A DNA stretch of 64,000 bases. It comes from Gammaproteobacteria bacterium (lineage in GTDB: Bacteria > Pseudomonadota > Gammaproteobacteria > Steroidobacterales > Steroidobacteraceae). A program made the position numbers and the translations under genes. The stretch lies in NCBI GenBank assembly GCA_016874235.1, contig VGUJ01000009.1, forward strand, positions 1-64,000, given 5' to 3'. This document shows, piece by piece, positions 54,241-63,800 of the stretch; the stretch's first letter is position 1; the number at the start of each line of letters is the position of its first letter. The notes under the pieces were generated by a model. That model ran no database searches. It was not told the origin of the DNA and worked only from the letters and a program-made list of their open reading frames with translations.

Positions 54241-55012
54241 AGAACCCTTGACCGAGTCGACACCCAAATCTTTGAGCACGGCGAATGCGCCCGCGCGGTC
54301 CCGAAAACCGCTGCGCCGTTTCTTTCTGCACAAAGTATTGCCCCCCTTCGGCTGGCGGATGTATCGCGCGCTCGGTCGATCCTGGGCCTACGACGAAGAG
54401 GATGTGTCGATCCTCCATGATCTCGTCGCAGCACGACAGCCCGTAGTGGGCGCGTTCTATCACTCGCGCACGTTCGCGCTGCTGCATTACTTCAGTCTGC
54501 CCGCACAAGGTCGCTGGATCCTCATGTGCTCACAGAGTCGTGACGGTGAGGCCATGGCTCGCATCGAAGAAGGGCTCGGGTTTCGCGTCGCACGCGGCTC
54601 CTCGGGCAAGGGCGGTGCGCGGGCCCTGGTCGAAATGATCAAAGCGCAACGCGACGATCGCGGACTCAACTCCTGCCTCGCCATCGACGGATCTCGCGGT
54701 CCACGCGGCATCGCTCAACTCGGCACGATCACCCTTGCGCAGAAAACCGGGAGCCTCTTGCTGCCCGTCGCCGCCTCGGCCTCGCCGTGCTGGCGCTGGA
54801 ACGCTGCGTGGGACCGCACCCTGATACCCAAGCCCGGCGCCACCGTCAGAATGCGTATCGGTCAGCCAATCGATGTTCCAGCTAAGCTCGATGAAGACGG
54901 GTACGAGTCCATTCGTCGATTGCTCGAAGAACGAATGTTTTCTTTGCACTCCACTCTGGATCAGCAAACCGGTTATCACGATCCGGAACCGCTACGCGTT
55001 CCGGCAGTCTGA
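54191..55012 (+). CDS. DUF374-type lysophospholipid acyltransferase
   Basis: The 273-residue protein has the DUF374 layout: VVGAFYHSRTFALLHYF in place of the HX4D region, MCSQSRDGEAMARIEEGLGF, ARGSSGKGGARALVEMIKA, CLAIDGSRGPRGIAQLGT and WNAAWDRTLIPKPGA. It probably acylates a lipid or lipid-linked alcohol at the membrane. The start is uncertain: ATG at 54191 or 54197 lies inside the HMG-CoA reductase gene, and a TTG at 54248 lies just after its stop; none has a strong ribosome site. The overlap suggests joint expression with the reductase. Confidence 0.82.
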   Translation: MPMLRAAVKVAEPATPEEPLTESTPKSLSTANAPARSRKPLRRFFLHKVLPPFGWRMYRALGRSWAYDEEDVSILHDLVAARQPVVGAFYHSRTFALLHYFSLPAQGRWILMCSQSRDGEAMARIEEGLGFRVARGSSGKGGARALVEMIKAQRDDRGLNSCLAIDGSRGPRGIAQLGTITLAQKTGSLLLPVAASASPCWRWNAAWDRTLIPKPGATVRMRIGQPIDVPAKLDEDGYESIRRLLEERMFSLHSTLDQQTGYHDPEPLRVPAV

Positions 55013-55043
55013 GTTTTCAGTCCACTATGATCAGGTCCTACCC

Positions 55044-57179
55044 ATGCGCACACTGCTTCCCCTCGTTATGAGTACCGTCCTTGTCTCGGCTGCAGCCGCC
55101 GCTCCCAATGCCCTGCTCGCGCCGTGGTCTGGCCCTTACGGGGGCGTGCCCCCCTTCGATCAGGCCTCGCCTGCGCTGCTCGCGCCTGCGCTCGAAGCCG
55201 GAATGGCTGAGCACCTCGTCGAGCTCGAGCGCATTGCCAACAATCCCGCACCGGCGACCTTCGCCAACACCATCGCGGCCATGGAACGCTCGGGTCGCGC
55301 ACTCGATCGTGCGGCGACGGTCTATTACATCTTCGGCTCGACGCTGAGTGACGACGCCGTCCAGCAAGTCGAACGCGATATCGAACCCAAGATGGCCGCC
55401 TTCCGCGACTCCATCACGCAGAACGAAAAACTCTTTCGTCGTATTGCAGCAGTCTATGACGCACGAACGACCTCCGGCCTCACGGCCGAAGAGCAGCGAC
55501 TGACTTGGCTCACATACACCAACTTCGTTCGAGCCGGTGCCAAGCTCGACGCGGCCTCAAAGAAACGACTCGGCGAAATCAATCAGTCGCTCGCCGGACT
55601 CTTCACGCAATTCAGTCAGAACCTGTTGGCCGACGAAAGCGAGCGCTACACGGTTCTTGAGAGCGAGGCAGACCTCGCGGGGCTGCCGACCTCGTTACGT
55701 GCCGGCTTCGCCGCTGATGCAAACCGGCGTGGCCAGAGCGGCAAATGGGTCGTCGCCAATACGCGCTCCTCGGTAGAACCGTTCCTCACGTATTCGACCC
55801 GGCGAGATTTGCGCGAAAAAGTCTGGCAAGTCTTCGTCAATCGAGGCGACAACGGCGACGTACGCGACAACAACGCGATCATCGGCCAGATCCTGCAGTT
55901 ACGCGCCGAACGTGCTCGACTGCTCGGCTTCGAGACCCATGCGCATTGGCGCCTCGAGAACTCCATGGCCCGGACACCCGAGCGCGCTATGCAACTCATG
56001 GAAGCGGTCTGGACGCCCGCGGTCGCACGGGTTCGCGAGGAAGTCGCGGACATGCAGAAAATCGCCGACGCAGAGGGCGCTCGAATCAAGATCGAACCGT
56101 GGGACTACCGTCACTACGCCGAAAAAGTTCGCAAGGCGAAGTACGATCTCGACACCAACGAACTCAAGCCTTACCTGCAGCTCGACAAGCTACGCGAGGG
56201 TATGTTTTACGTCGCCGGCGAGCTCTTCGGTATGACCTTCACCGCCCTCCCAGAGGGCAGCGTACCGGTCTACCACCCGGACGTTCGCGTTTGGCGCGTC
56301 GATGACAAGGCCGGAAAGTTCATCGGGCTGTGGTACTTCGACCCCTATGCGCGAGTTGGCAAACAGTCGGGCGCATGGATGAACGCCTACCGTAACCAAG
56401 AGCGATTCGATGGCGAGGTCAAAACCATCGTCTCCAACAACTCGAACTTCGTGAAGGGAGCGCCCGGCGAACCGGTACTCATCAGCTGGGACGATGCAGT
56501 CACCCTCTTCCATGAATTCGGTCACGCATTGCACGGTCTATCGAGCAATGTGAATTATCCGAGTGTGTCGGGTACCAACGTGACGCGTGACTATGTCGAG
56601 TTCCCGTCGCAGCTCCTCGAGCACTGGCTGCCTGTCAAAGAAGTCCTCGATCGATTCGCAGTCCATTATCAAACTGGCAAACCGATACCGGCCGAGCTGG
56701 TCGCGAAAGTCGAACGTGCAAAAACCTTCAATCAAGGCTTTGCCACGATCGAGTATCTCGCCGCTGCGCTCGTCGATATGAAGCTGCACCTTGCGGCAAA
56801 ACCCGACTCGCGTATCGACCCCGATGCCTTCGAGCGAGAGACCCTCGCCAAGCTGGGGATGCCCAATGAGATCGTGATGCGGCATCGAACACCGCAGTTT
56901 GGTCACATATTCTCCGGAGATGGCTATTCGGCTGGGTACTACAGCTACCTCTGGTCCGATACGCTCACCGCCGACGCCTGGGAGGCCTTCACGGAGGGCA
57001 AAGGCGCCTGGGATCGCGATATCGCCAAGCGCCTTCATGACCACATTTTCTCTGTGGGCAATACGATCGACCCCGCCGATGGCTACCGTTCGTTCCGGGG
57101 GCGCGATCCGCAAATCGAAGCACTGATGCGCAAGCGGGGTTTTGTATCCGCATCCGCCTCGGGGTCATCGGCTCAATGA
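55044..57179 (+). CDS. Exported M3-family metallopeptidase (Dcp/oligopeptidase A-like)
   Basis: The 711-residue protein has a signal peptide (MRTLLPLVMSTVLVSAAAAA), the M3 helical body, and the zinc site LFHEFGHALHGLSSN (HEXXH near residue 489), with YVEFPSQLLEHWLP following as the third-ligand region and FGHIFSGDGYSAGYYSYLWS near the end. The family cleaves dipeptides or short oligopeptides. The leader makes it periplasmic, unlike cytosolic PrlC. An upstream in-frame reading to 54873 lies within the acyltransferase gene and is rejected. Confidence 0.94.
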   Translation: MRTLLPLVMSTVLVSAAAAAPNALLAPWSGPYGGVPPFDQASPALLAPALEAGMAEHLVELERIANNPAPATFANTIAAMERSGRALDRAATVYYIFGSTLSDDAVQQVERDIEPKMAAFRDSITQNEKLFRRIAAVYDARTTSGLTAEEQRLTWLTYTNFVRAGAKLDAASKKRLGEINQSLAGLFTQFSQNLLADESERYTVLESEADLAGLPTSLRAGFAADANRRGQSGKWVVANTRSSVEPFLTYSTRRDLREKVWQVFVNRGDNGDVRDNNAIIGQILQLRAERARLLGFETHAHWRLENSMARTPERAMQLMEAVWTPAVARVREEVADMQKIADAEGARIKIEPWDYRHYAEKVRKAKYDLDTNELKPYLQLDKLREGMFYVAGELFGMTFTALPEGSVPVYHPDVRVWRVDDKAGKFIGLWYFDPYARVGKQSGAWMNAYRNQERFDGEVKTIVSNNSNFVKGAPGEPVLISWDDAVTLFHEFGHALHGLSSNVNYPSVSGTNVTRDYVEFPSQLLEHWLPVKEVLDRFAVHYQTGKPIPAELVAKVERAKTFNQGFATIEYLAAALVDMKLHLAAKPDSRIDPDAFERETLAKLGMPNEIVMRHRTPQFGHIFSGDGYSAGYYSYLWSDTLTADAWEAFTEGKGAWDRDIAKRLHDHIFSVGNTIDPADGYRSFRGRDPQIEALMRKRGFVSASASGSSAQ

Positions 57180-57291
57180 AATCTTCGTAATGCGCCCTCT
57201 TTTGGGGCGGCATCGCACGGAAATTCTGTAGGCAGACGACACGCTTGGTCGTAGAATGCGCGCCTTCTTTGATCACTCGTAGATTATTTTT

Positions 57292-57534
57292 ATGGCCAAA
57301 AAAACCGCTCGTCCCGTCAAAAAGAAAGCCCGTCGCAACGTCGCCCCCTGGACCGCTGCAGACGAAGCGAAGCTGCGTAAGTTCGCCGGCAAGATGCCGA
57401 CCTCGAAGCTGGCCAAGCTTTTGAGTCGCTCCGTCGCCGCGATCACCTTCAAGGCTTTCGCAATGAGACTGTCGCTGCGCCTGCCGAGCAGCAACCGCGG
57501 TCGCCGTCTCAAAGTTTCCAAGCGCCGCGGCTAA
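57292..57534 (+). CDS. Small basic SANT/Myb-like HTH protein
   Basis: The 80-residue protein is very Lys/Arg-rich at both ends (MAKKTARPVKKKARRNVAPW and RGRRLKVSKRRG). The middle reads WTAADEAKLRKFAGKMPTSK, LAKLLSRSVAAITFKAF, the spacing of a SANT/Myb-like helix-turn-helix (W...L...IA..L.RS..AI..KA). It may be a small nucleoid or DNA-binding protein; the function is unknown. TAGATT lies six bases before the ATG and there is no ribosome site, so it may be leaderless. A strong terminator follows. Confidence 0.8.
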   Translation: MAKKTARPVKKKARRNVAPWTAADEAKLRKFAGKMPTSKLAKLLSRSVAAITFKAFAMRLSLRLPSSNRGRRLKVSKRRG

Positions 57535-57564
57535 TCGCCCGTCGCAAGACTCTTGAACATCAAG

Positions 57565-57598
57565 AGGGCCCTCACGATGAGTGAAGGGCCCTTTTGAT
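57565..57598 (+). terminator. Rho-independent terminator after the basic HTH gene
   Basis: Stem arms AGGGCCCTCAC and GTGAAGGGCCCT, with a five-base loop GATGA and one bulged base, are followed by TTTTGATTT. It lies about 30 bases past the stop at 57534 and should end that transcript. Confidence 0.88.
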
Positions 57599-57617
57599 TT
57601 CTGAAGCGTACGATTTC

Positions 57618-57992
57618 TCAGTCGTGAGTCGAACTGCGTCGCTGAGCGATCGCATCACGGTCGCGTCGTAACTCGTCGATCGTTCGAGAAAACAATCGCG
57701 GTTCTTTCGTGAGCGTTCGCCACACCATGAAGGCCGAGATGGCAGAGACTGTCAAAAAGCCGCCCATCACCCAAAGGCTCACGAGAAGCCGGTCGTGCTC
57801 CCACAACGCGATGACGAGCGTGAGCGCCGCCATCAACAACCCGAGTGCCGCAAAGAGCAATGCGAGGAGCGCCCACAATACGCCGCGCAAGACTCGCCGA
57901 ATCTCGGCTGATACCTCAGCCGATATCAACTCGAGCCGAATCTGGATCAGCGTGAGTAATTGTTCGAGAAGACGTCGAAGCGAGTTGAACAT
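57618..57992 (-). CDS. yqjE: YqjE/phage-holin-like membrane protein
   Basis: The 124-residue protein has an amphipathic N-terminus (MFNSLRRLLEQLLTLIQIRL), two membrane helices (VLWALLALLFAALGLLMAAL and LLVSLWVMGGFLTVSAISAF) and a charged C-terminus. This is the putative-holin family III (YqjE) pattern found next to ElaB/YqjD-type genes, as here. It is the last gene of the minus-strand run that starts with a methyltransferase. The family associates with the inner membrane; its function is unsettled. Confidence 0.85.
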   Translation of the reverse strand: MFNSLRRLLEQLLTLIQIRLELISAEVSAEIRRVLRGVLWALLALLFAALGLLMAALTLVIALWEHDRLLVSLWVMGGFLTVSAISAFMVWRTLTKEPRLFSRTIDELRRDRDAIAQRRSSTHD

Positions 57993-58018
57993 ATCCCTGC
58001 CTCCTCGAAACGAACACC

Positions 58019-58222
58019 TCAGCGTCGATTGATTAACACTCCAACGATCAGACCAATCCCGGCCGCGAGGCCAACAGATTGCCACGGATGTTTCCGGACA
58101 AAATATTCTGTCGTTCGAGCGGCATCGTGAGCCTTGTCTCGAACTTGTTCCTCAAGATCATCAAGCCTTTGTCGTGCTGCGCGAACAGCCTCAGCGATAT
58201 ATTCGGCACCTGCATCGATCAT
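58019..58222 (-). CDS. DUF883 (ElaB/YqjD-like) membrane-anchored protein
   Basis: The 67-residue protein has a charged helix (AARQRLDDLEEQVRDKAHDA), the family block EYFVRKHPWQSVGLAAGIGL, and a C-terminal membrane anchor ending GVLINRR. E. coli ElaB and YqjD bind ribosomes at the inner membrane in stationary phase. It begins one base after the NamZ stop. It is shorter than the E. coli proteins (about 100 aa) at the N-terminus. Confidence 0.9.
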   Translation of the reverse strand: MIDAGAEYIAEAVRAARQRLDDLEEQVRDKAHDAARTTEYFVRKHPWQSVGLAAGIGLIVGVLINRR

Positions 58223-58223
58223 G

Positions 58224-59429
58224 TCAGCCTCCAACGAGTGTTTCCTGCACTGCTCGCCACGCTCGCTCGTCAGCACTCGCCAACGCCTCGAGATCTGCGG
58301 GTTGCGCTCGGGGATCATCGACCCACTCACGTAACTGCGGACCACCGTTGATGACATCGATTGCCAAACGCTCATACTCGTACTCGTATGGGAAATCGCG
58401 CCACAGCGGATACTCGGGCCAAAGCGTGCGAATCGCTTTGAATGCGAGGGCCTGCAGGCGCCAAGGACGAAATGCGTGATGGTCATACGCGGGATCGTCG
58501 ACATGGACCTGCAGTCCAGCGCATAACTTGCCCGCATGTTTATGGAATGTCGGTTCGAACCAGCACGGTCGTAGCCGACAACCCGTCAGCCACTGCGGCG
58601 CGATTCGATGCATCGCCTCGAGCAGCGTGTCTGCCCGAATATCGGGCGCGCCGAATACCTCGAGGGGGCGAGTCGTACCCCGCCCTTCGGACAAGGTGGT
58701 GCCTTCGACCATCACCGTACCGGCGTACGCCCTCGCCATCGATAAACTGGGCGCATTAGGACTCGGATTGACCCAACTGCGCTCGCCGATCGGCCATCCA
58801 TACCCGGGCGCCTGTTCCGGCCGCCAGCCCTGCATGCCGATGACCTGAAGTTCGAGCTCGAGATCACCGCGCTGGACGAACCAATGCGCGAGCTCACCGA
58901 GCGTCAGCCCGTGACGCATCGGCATTTCACCTGCGCCGACGAAACTCTCCCAACCCGCTCGCAATGAGAGACCTTCGATGGGCCGGCCTGCAGGGTTGGG
59001 GCGATCGAGCACCCACACGGCCTTACCGAGCCGGGCGGCGGCCTCGAGTACATAGCGCAGCGTCGTGATGAAGGTATAGATCCGACAGCCAAGATCCTGC
59101 AAATCGATCAACACCACATCGCAGTGTTCGAGCATCGCGTCAGTGGGTTTGCGCACCGCCCCATAGAGACTGAACACCGGGATGCCGAGGGTCGGATCCA
59201 TGAAATCCGCTGACTCGATCATGTTGTCTTGTTTATCACCGCGTAGGCCATGTTGCGGTCCGAAGGCAGCGGTCATGTTCATCCTCGGTAGCGACGCCAG
59301 CGCATCGAGGCTATGGCAAAAATCGGCTGTCATGGACGCCGGGTGCGCGAGCACGCCGATGCGTCGCCCCTCCAGGGGTGCGCGCAGCGCAGGCTCGTCG
59401 ATGAGTCGATCGATTCCGAAGCGGATCAT
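58224..59429 (-). CDS. namZ: NamZ-like exo-beta-N-acetylmuramidase (DUF1343)
   Basis: The 401-residue protein starts FGIDRLIDEPALRAPLEGRR and has the DUF1343 segments RIGVLAHPAS, AFGPQHGLRGDKQDNM, IPVFSLYGAVRKPT, VVLIDLQDLGCRIYTFITTL, VLDRPNPAGRPIEG and VMVEGTTLSEGRGTTRPLEV. Characterised members (GH171) remove MurNAc from the non-reducing ends of peptidoglycan fragments. No signal peptide is seen, so it would act on imported or cytosolic fragments. Its start overlaps the DOMON-like gene (ATGA). Confidence 0.9.
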   Translation of the reverse strand: MIRFGIDRLIDEPALRAPLEGRRIGVLAHPASMTADFCHSLDALASLPRMNMTAAFGPQHGLRGDKQDNMIESADFMDPTLGIPVFSLYGAVRKPTDAMLEHCDVVLIDLQDLGCRIYTFITTLRYVLEAAARLGKAVWVLDRPNPAGRPIEGLSLRAGWESFVGAGEMPMRHGLTLGELAHWFVQRGDLELELQVIGMQGWRPEQAPGYGWPIGERSWVNPSPNAPSLSMARAYAGTVMVEGTTLSEGRGTTRPLEVFGAPDIRADTLLEAMHRIAPQWLTGCRLRPCWFEPTFHKHAGKLCAGLQVHVDDPAYDHHAFRPWRLQALAFKAIRTLWPEYPLWRDFPYEYEYERLAIDVINGGPQLREWVDDPRAQPADLEALASADERAWRAVQETLVGG

Positions 59430-59992
59430 GGGATCTCTAGCGCCCTCAAAAAGTTATCGGGATGATGAAAATGCGGGCGGTCGATCGGATGCCAGATGGC
59501 CCACAAAGAAACGCCAGCCATGGTCTCGAGAACCACAGTGGGATACCACTGCGTACACGCCGCGATCGCCACTCGCGGAATCGACACCTCGACCACCAGA
59601 CGATGTCGAGACGAATCACTCGCCATCTGCGAAATTTTTGGCGCCTGAACGGCACCCGGCCAACGATGGGAGCGCATGCCTCGAAGAGTGTGATCGAAGG
59701 CATATGAGGCCCAATCGCCCGCCGGGGAGAAGTTGAACTCCAAGTAGGGGCCAGGGTGCAGGGGGTCTCGAATGAACAGTTCGCAGCAGGTCCGAAACCA
59801 AAGCTCGTTGAATCGACCAGTCTGCTCGCCACACAAACCAGGGCTTTTGATCGGCACACCAGATCTGAGGTCGTAAATGAAATTCACCGCTTGGGTCGTG
59901 GCCGTCACTTGAACTGACACGGCACCCGCCGCCTCCAAATCGCCACAGGTCGGGTGCGCGACAAGATCGACGCTCGTGCGTTTCGTGCTCAT
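59426..59992 (-). CDS. DOMON-like domain protein
   Basis: The 188-residue beta-rich protein has VSVQVTATTQAVNFIYDLRS, ELWFRTCCELFIRDPLHPGP and YLEFNFSPAGDWASYAFDHT, the hallmark of the DOMON-like family, whose fold resembles carbohydrate-binding modules. No leader is visible. It overlaps both neighbours by four bases: the methyltransferase upstream and NamZ downstream. A role in binding a sugar or muropeptide for NamZ is a reasonable but untested inference. Confidence 0.8.
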   Translation of the reverse strand: MSTKRTSVDLVAHPTCGDLEAAGAVSVQVTATTQAVNFIYDLRSGVPIKSPGLCGEQTGRFNELWFRTCCELFIRDPLHPGPYLEFNFSPAGDWASYAFDHTLRGMRSHRWPGAVQAPKISQMASDSSRHRLVVEVSIPRVAIAACTQWYPTVVLETMAGVSLWAIWHPIDRPHFHHPDNFLRALEIP

Positions 59993-60819
59993 GCGCGTCG
60001 CCCCGCCACGACAGGCACCTGCCATACGCCGTAGCCGTCCGGGTCTTGGAGAGTCGCAATAATCGCATCGAACATCGCACGTACTTCAACCAAAGAAATA
60101 CCCGAGTGCGCGGCGAGTGGCTCGGCATATCCGTCGCGCCACGCAATGAGAATGCCTGCGAACTCCTCACGTGGAACGCGCTCGGTATCGAGGGTCAAAT
60201 ATTGAACGCCGAGATGAGTGAAGCCCAATGAACGCATCATGGGCAAAGTACGCCGCCCGACTCGTGCGTCCGTGCCGGTTGCTCGGGTGAACGGGACCAC
60301 CGCCCGATGCCATAGACGATCCGGATCCACCCCGTCGCGCTCGGGAAAGTGCAGCATCCCGTAATCTTCGCTGAGCACGTGGGCCCAAGCGCCACGACGC
60401 AGCACGCGATGGATCTCCGACACCATGCGTTCGGGCGCCGGCACCATCTGCGTGACGTGTCGACAGACGACCAGATCGAAGTGCTCATCCGGAAAGCGCA
60501 GGGCGAAGCCGTCTCCCTGCTCGAACGTCACCGCCCCTGCGCCCTCGGCCACCCGCTGGCGCGCGACCGAGAGCAACTCGGGCATCAAGTCGACCCCGAT
60601 CACCGACTCGGCACCGGGAAACATTGCAGCCAGACGCAAAGTTGCCTCGCCCGCTCCGCAGCCCAGATCGAGGATGCGAGCGCCCCGAGGTAGTGCATAG
60701 CGGGAAAAAAGCTTCGACTCCTGCGGCCATAAGGCTTCGATCTGATGCCTGAGCGTTCGCAGCATCGACTCGTCAGCCATTTGGGCCGCTTGGGGATTTC
60801 GTTGGGCGGAGTTCGTCAT
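59989..60819 (-). CDS. Class I SAM-dependent methyltransferase
   Basis: The 276-residue protein has the SAM motifs [59 protein letters not shown] and the post-motif [18 protein letters not shown]. The substrate is unknown. It heads the run methyltransferase, DOMON-like, NamZ, ElaB-like, YqjE. TATCAT lies upstream of its start, and GAAGG gives a ribosome site four bases before the ATG. Confidence 0.88.
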   Translation of the reverse strand: MTNSAQRNPQAAQMADESMLRTLRHQIEALWPQESKLFSRYALPRGARILDLGCGAGEATLRLAAMFPGAESVIGVDLMPELLSVARQRVAEGAGAVTFEQGDGFALRFPDEHFDLVVCRHVTQMVPAPERMVSEIHRVLRRGAWAHVLSEDYGMLHFPERDGVDPDRLWHRAVVPFTRATGTDARVGRRTLPMMRSLGFTHLGVQYLTLDTERVPREEFAGILIAWRDGYAEPLAAHSGISLVEVRAMFDAIIATLQDPDGYGVWQVPVVAGRRA

Positions 60820-60887
60820 ATAACCTTCAAATGATAGGCCAACAATGGGACAATAAGGACCCCGACAAGGATGGTCGGAACATCACC

Positions 60888-63800
60888 ATGAACGCCGTCG
60901 TCGCCGAACTGCCTTTGTTCGCTCATCCCGAGCGCGCCTCTCCGCGCATCCGCGAGATCCCCTACAACTACACGTCGTTCTCCGATCGCGAGATCGTTAT
61001 CCGTTTGCTCGGGGCCGAGAGCTGGGACCTGCTCGACGAACTGCGCGGCGAACGTCGCACGGGTCGCTCGGCACGCATGTTGTACGAGGTGCTCGGCGAC
61101 ATTTGGGCCGTGCAGCGCAACCCCTACCTCGAAGACGACCTGCTCGATAATCCGCGTCGTCGGCGAATGCTCATCGATGCGCTCGAGCATCGACTCGGTG
61201 AAATCGACAAACGCCGTGACTCGGGCGGTACCACGCTCGATCGCGAGCGCGATCGCAAGGTCGGTCTGCTACTCGAAGCCGCCGAACGCGCCGTCGACGC
61301 CTTCGCCGAGTCGTTCAAGGTCACCGGCAAGCTTCGCGCTCGAGCTCGACGATTGCTCGGCAAACACACTCGGGCAGACGCTATTCGTTTCGATGCCTTC
61401 GCGCGCGTCTCCCACGTCACCGACGCGACCGATTGGCGCGTCGAGTATCCCTTCGTGGTCATTTGCCCGGACGCCGAAGATGAAATCCCGGGTCTTGTGA
61501 AAGCCTGTATCGAACTCGGTCTGAGTGTGATCCCGCGCGGCGGCGGAACGGGCTACACCGGCGGCGTCGTGCCGCTCACGCCCCTCTCGGCCGTCATCAA
61601 CACCGAAAAACTCGAGCGCGTGTCCGAAGTCGAACACGTGGCATTACCTGGCCTCGGCGAGCCCGGCGAAGAGCGACGTTATCCCACCGTATTTTCAGAA
61701 GCAGGCGTCGTGACGAAGCGGGTCGCCGATGCGGCCGAACGCGCAGGCTTTGTGTTCGCCGTCGACCCCACCTCCATCGACGCCTCGTGCATCGGCGGCA
61801 ACATCGCCATGAATGCTGGCGGCAAAAAAGCCGTGCTGTGGGGTACGGCGGTCGACAACCTTGCTTGGTGGCGAATGGTCGACCCTGAGGGCAATTGGCT
61901 CGAGGTCGAACGTATCGGCCATAACCTCGGAAAGATCCACGAGGCGCCGGAGGTCGAGTGGCGTCTCACCTGGAAAGACGGTCGCGATCCCGTCGAGGCA
62001 GCCAAGATTTTACGCGCCGAAACGTTGCGCATGCCGGGGTCGCTGTTCCGAAAAGCCGGTCTCGGTAAGGACGTCACCGACAAATTCTTGGGCGGTCTCC
62101 CGGGCGTTCAAAAAGAAGGCTGCGACGGACTGATTACGGCAGCACGGTGGATCGTCCACCGTATGCCGCGTCACAGCCGCACCGTCTGCCTCGAATATTT
62201 TGGTCAGGCGCGTGAGGCCATCCCCTCGATCGTCGAGATCATCGATCATCTTGCCGCGGCGGACCGTACCCACGGCGTCAAGCTCGCCGGTCTCGAACAT
62301 CTCGATGAGCGTTACCTCAAGGCCGTGGGTTACGTCACCAAGAGCAAGCGCGCCCAACTTCCGAAGATGGTGCTGATCGGCGATCTCGTCGGCGAAGACG
62401 AAGCTGCCGTCGCGCGTACCACCTCGGAAGTCGTTCGCATCGCCAACGGACGCAATGGCGAGGGCTTCATCGCCGTTGGCGCCGATGCCCGCAAGAAATT
62501 CTGGCTCGATCGAGCGCGTACCGCCGCAATCGCCCGGCATACCAACGCCTTCAAGATCAACGAAGACGTGGTCATTCCGTTGCCGCGACTTGGCGATTAC
62601 ACCGATGCCATCGAGCGAATCAACATCGAACTCTCCATCGCTAACAAGCTGCGTCTCGCTGATGCGCTCGAAGAATATCTACGCACCGAACTGCGCCCAG
62701 GCAAGACGGGCGATACGGAATTCGATGCGCTCTCGCGCGCCGAGATCCTCACCGATCGTCCATCGCGCGCCCGTGATCTCGTTGTCGAGGTGCGTCATCA
62801 CTGGAAGCAACTGCTGAACGATCTCGACGCGCCGCTCGACGGAAGAACCGTCTTCGCCGCACTTCAAGACCGCAGTCTGCGCGTGTCGTGGAAGCGCGAA
62901 CTGCGCGACCCGCTCGCCGAAATCTTTGCCGGAGATGCCTTCGCACCGATTCGCTCTGAGTTGCAGGCAATCCATCAGCGCGTACTGAAAGGCCGCGTAT
63001 GGGTCGCTCTTCATATGCACGCGGGCGATGGCAACGTGCACACCAACATCCCGGTGAACTCCGACGACTATCAGATGCTGCAGGAGGCGAATGCCGCCGT
63101 CGCACGCATCATGAAAATCGCGCGCGACCTCGGCGGCGTGATCTCCGGCGAACACGGCATCGGCATCACCAAGCTCGAGTTCCTCACCCAAGAAGAGACG
63201 GCGGGCCTGCGCGACTACAAGCGTCGTATCGACCCGGAAGGTCGATTCAACAAGGGAAAATTGCTTCCGGGTGGCGATCTCAGCCGCGCCTATACGCCGA
63301 GCTTCAATCTGCTCGGCCACGAATCGCTCATCATGCAGCAATCCGACATCGGTACGATTTCGACTGCCGTCAAAGATTGCCTGCGTTGCGGAAAGTGCAA
63401 GCCCGTGTGTGCGACCCACGTACCGCGTGCCAATCTGCTCTACAGCCCGCGTAACAAGATCCTCGCGACGTCTTTGCTCATCGAGGCGTTCCTCTACGAA
63501 GAGCAAACACGTCGAGGCGTCTCGATTCGCCATTGGGACGAGTTCGGGGATGTCGCGGACCATTGCACCGTGTGCCACAAGTGCGAAGCGCCCTGCCCGG
63601 TCGACATCGACTTCGGTGACGTCTCGATGGCCATGCGCGATCTGCTGCGGCGCATGGGTAAGAAGCGTTTTAATGCGGGTACGGCAGCCTCGATGTTGTT
63701 CCTCAATGCGACCAACCCCGAGACCATCAAGCTCGTCCGCAAGGGTATGATCGAGTGGGGCTTTAAGGCGCAGCGCGTTGGACATCAAGTGCTTAAAGCG

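Noticed and set aside
52768-54333. Minus-strand open frame of 521 codons opposite HMG-CoA reductase
   Set aside because: No domain or signal, and the plus strand carries all reductase motifs.
57188-57212. Hairpin-like CGCCC...GGGCG after the M3 peptidase gene
   Set aside because: No T tract follows, so it is not called as a terminator.
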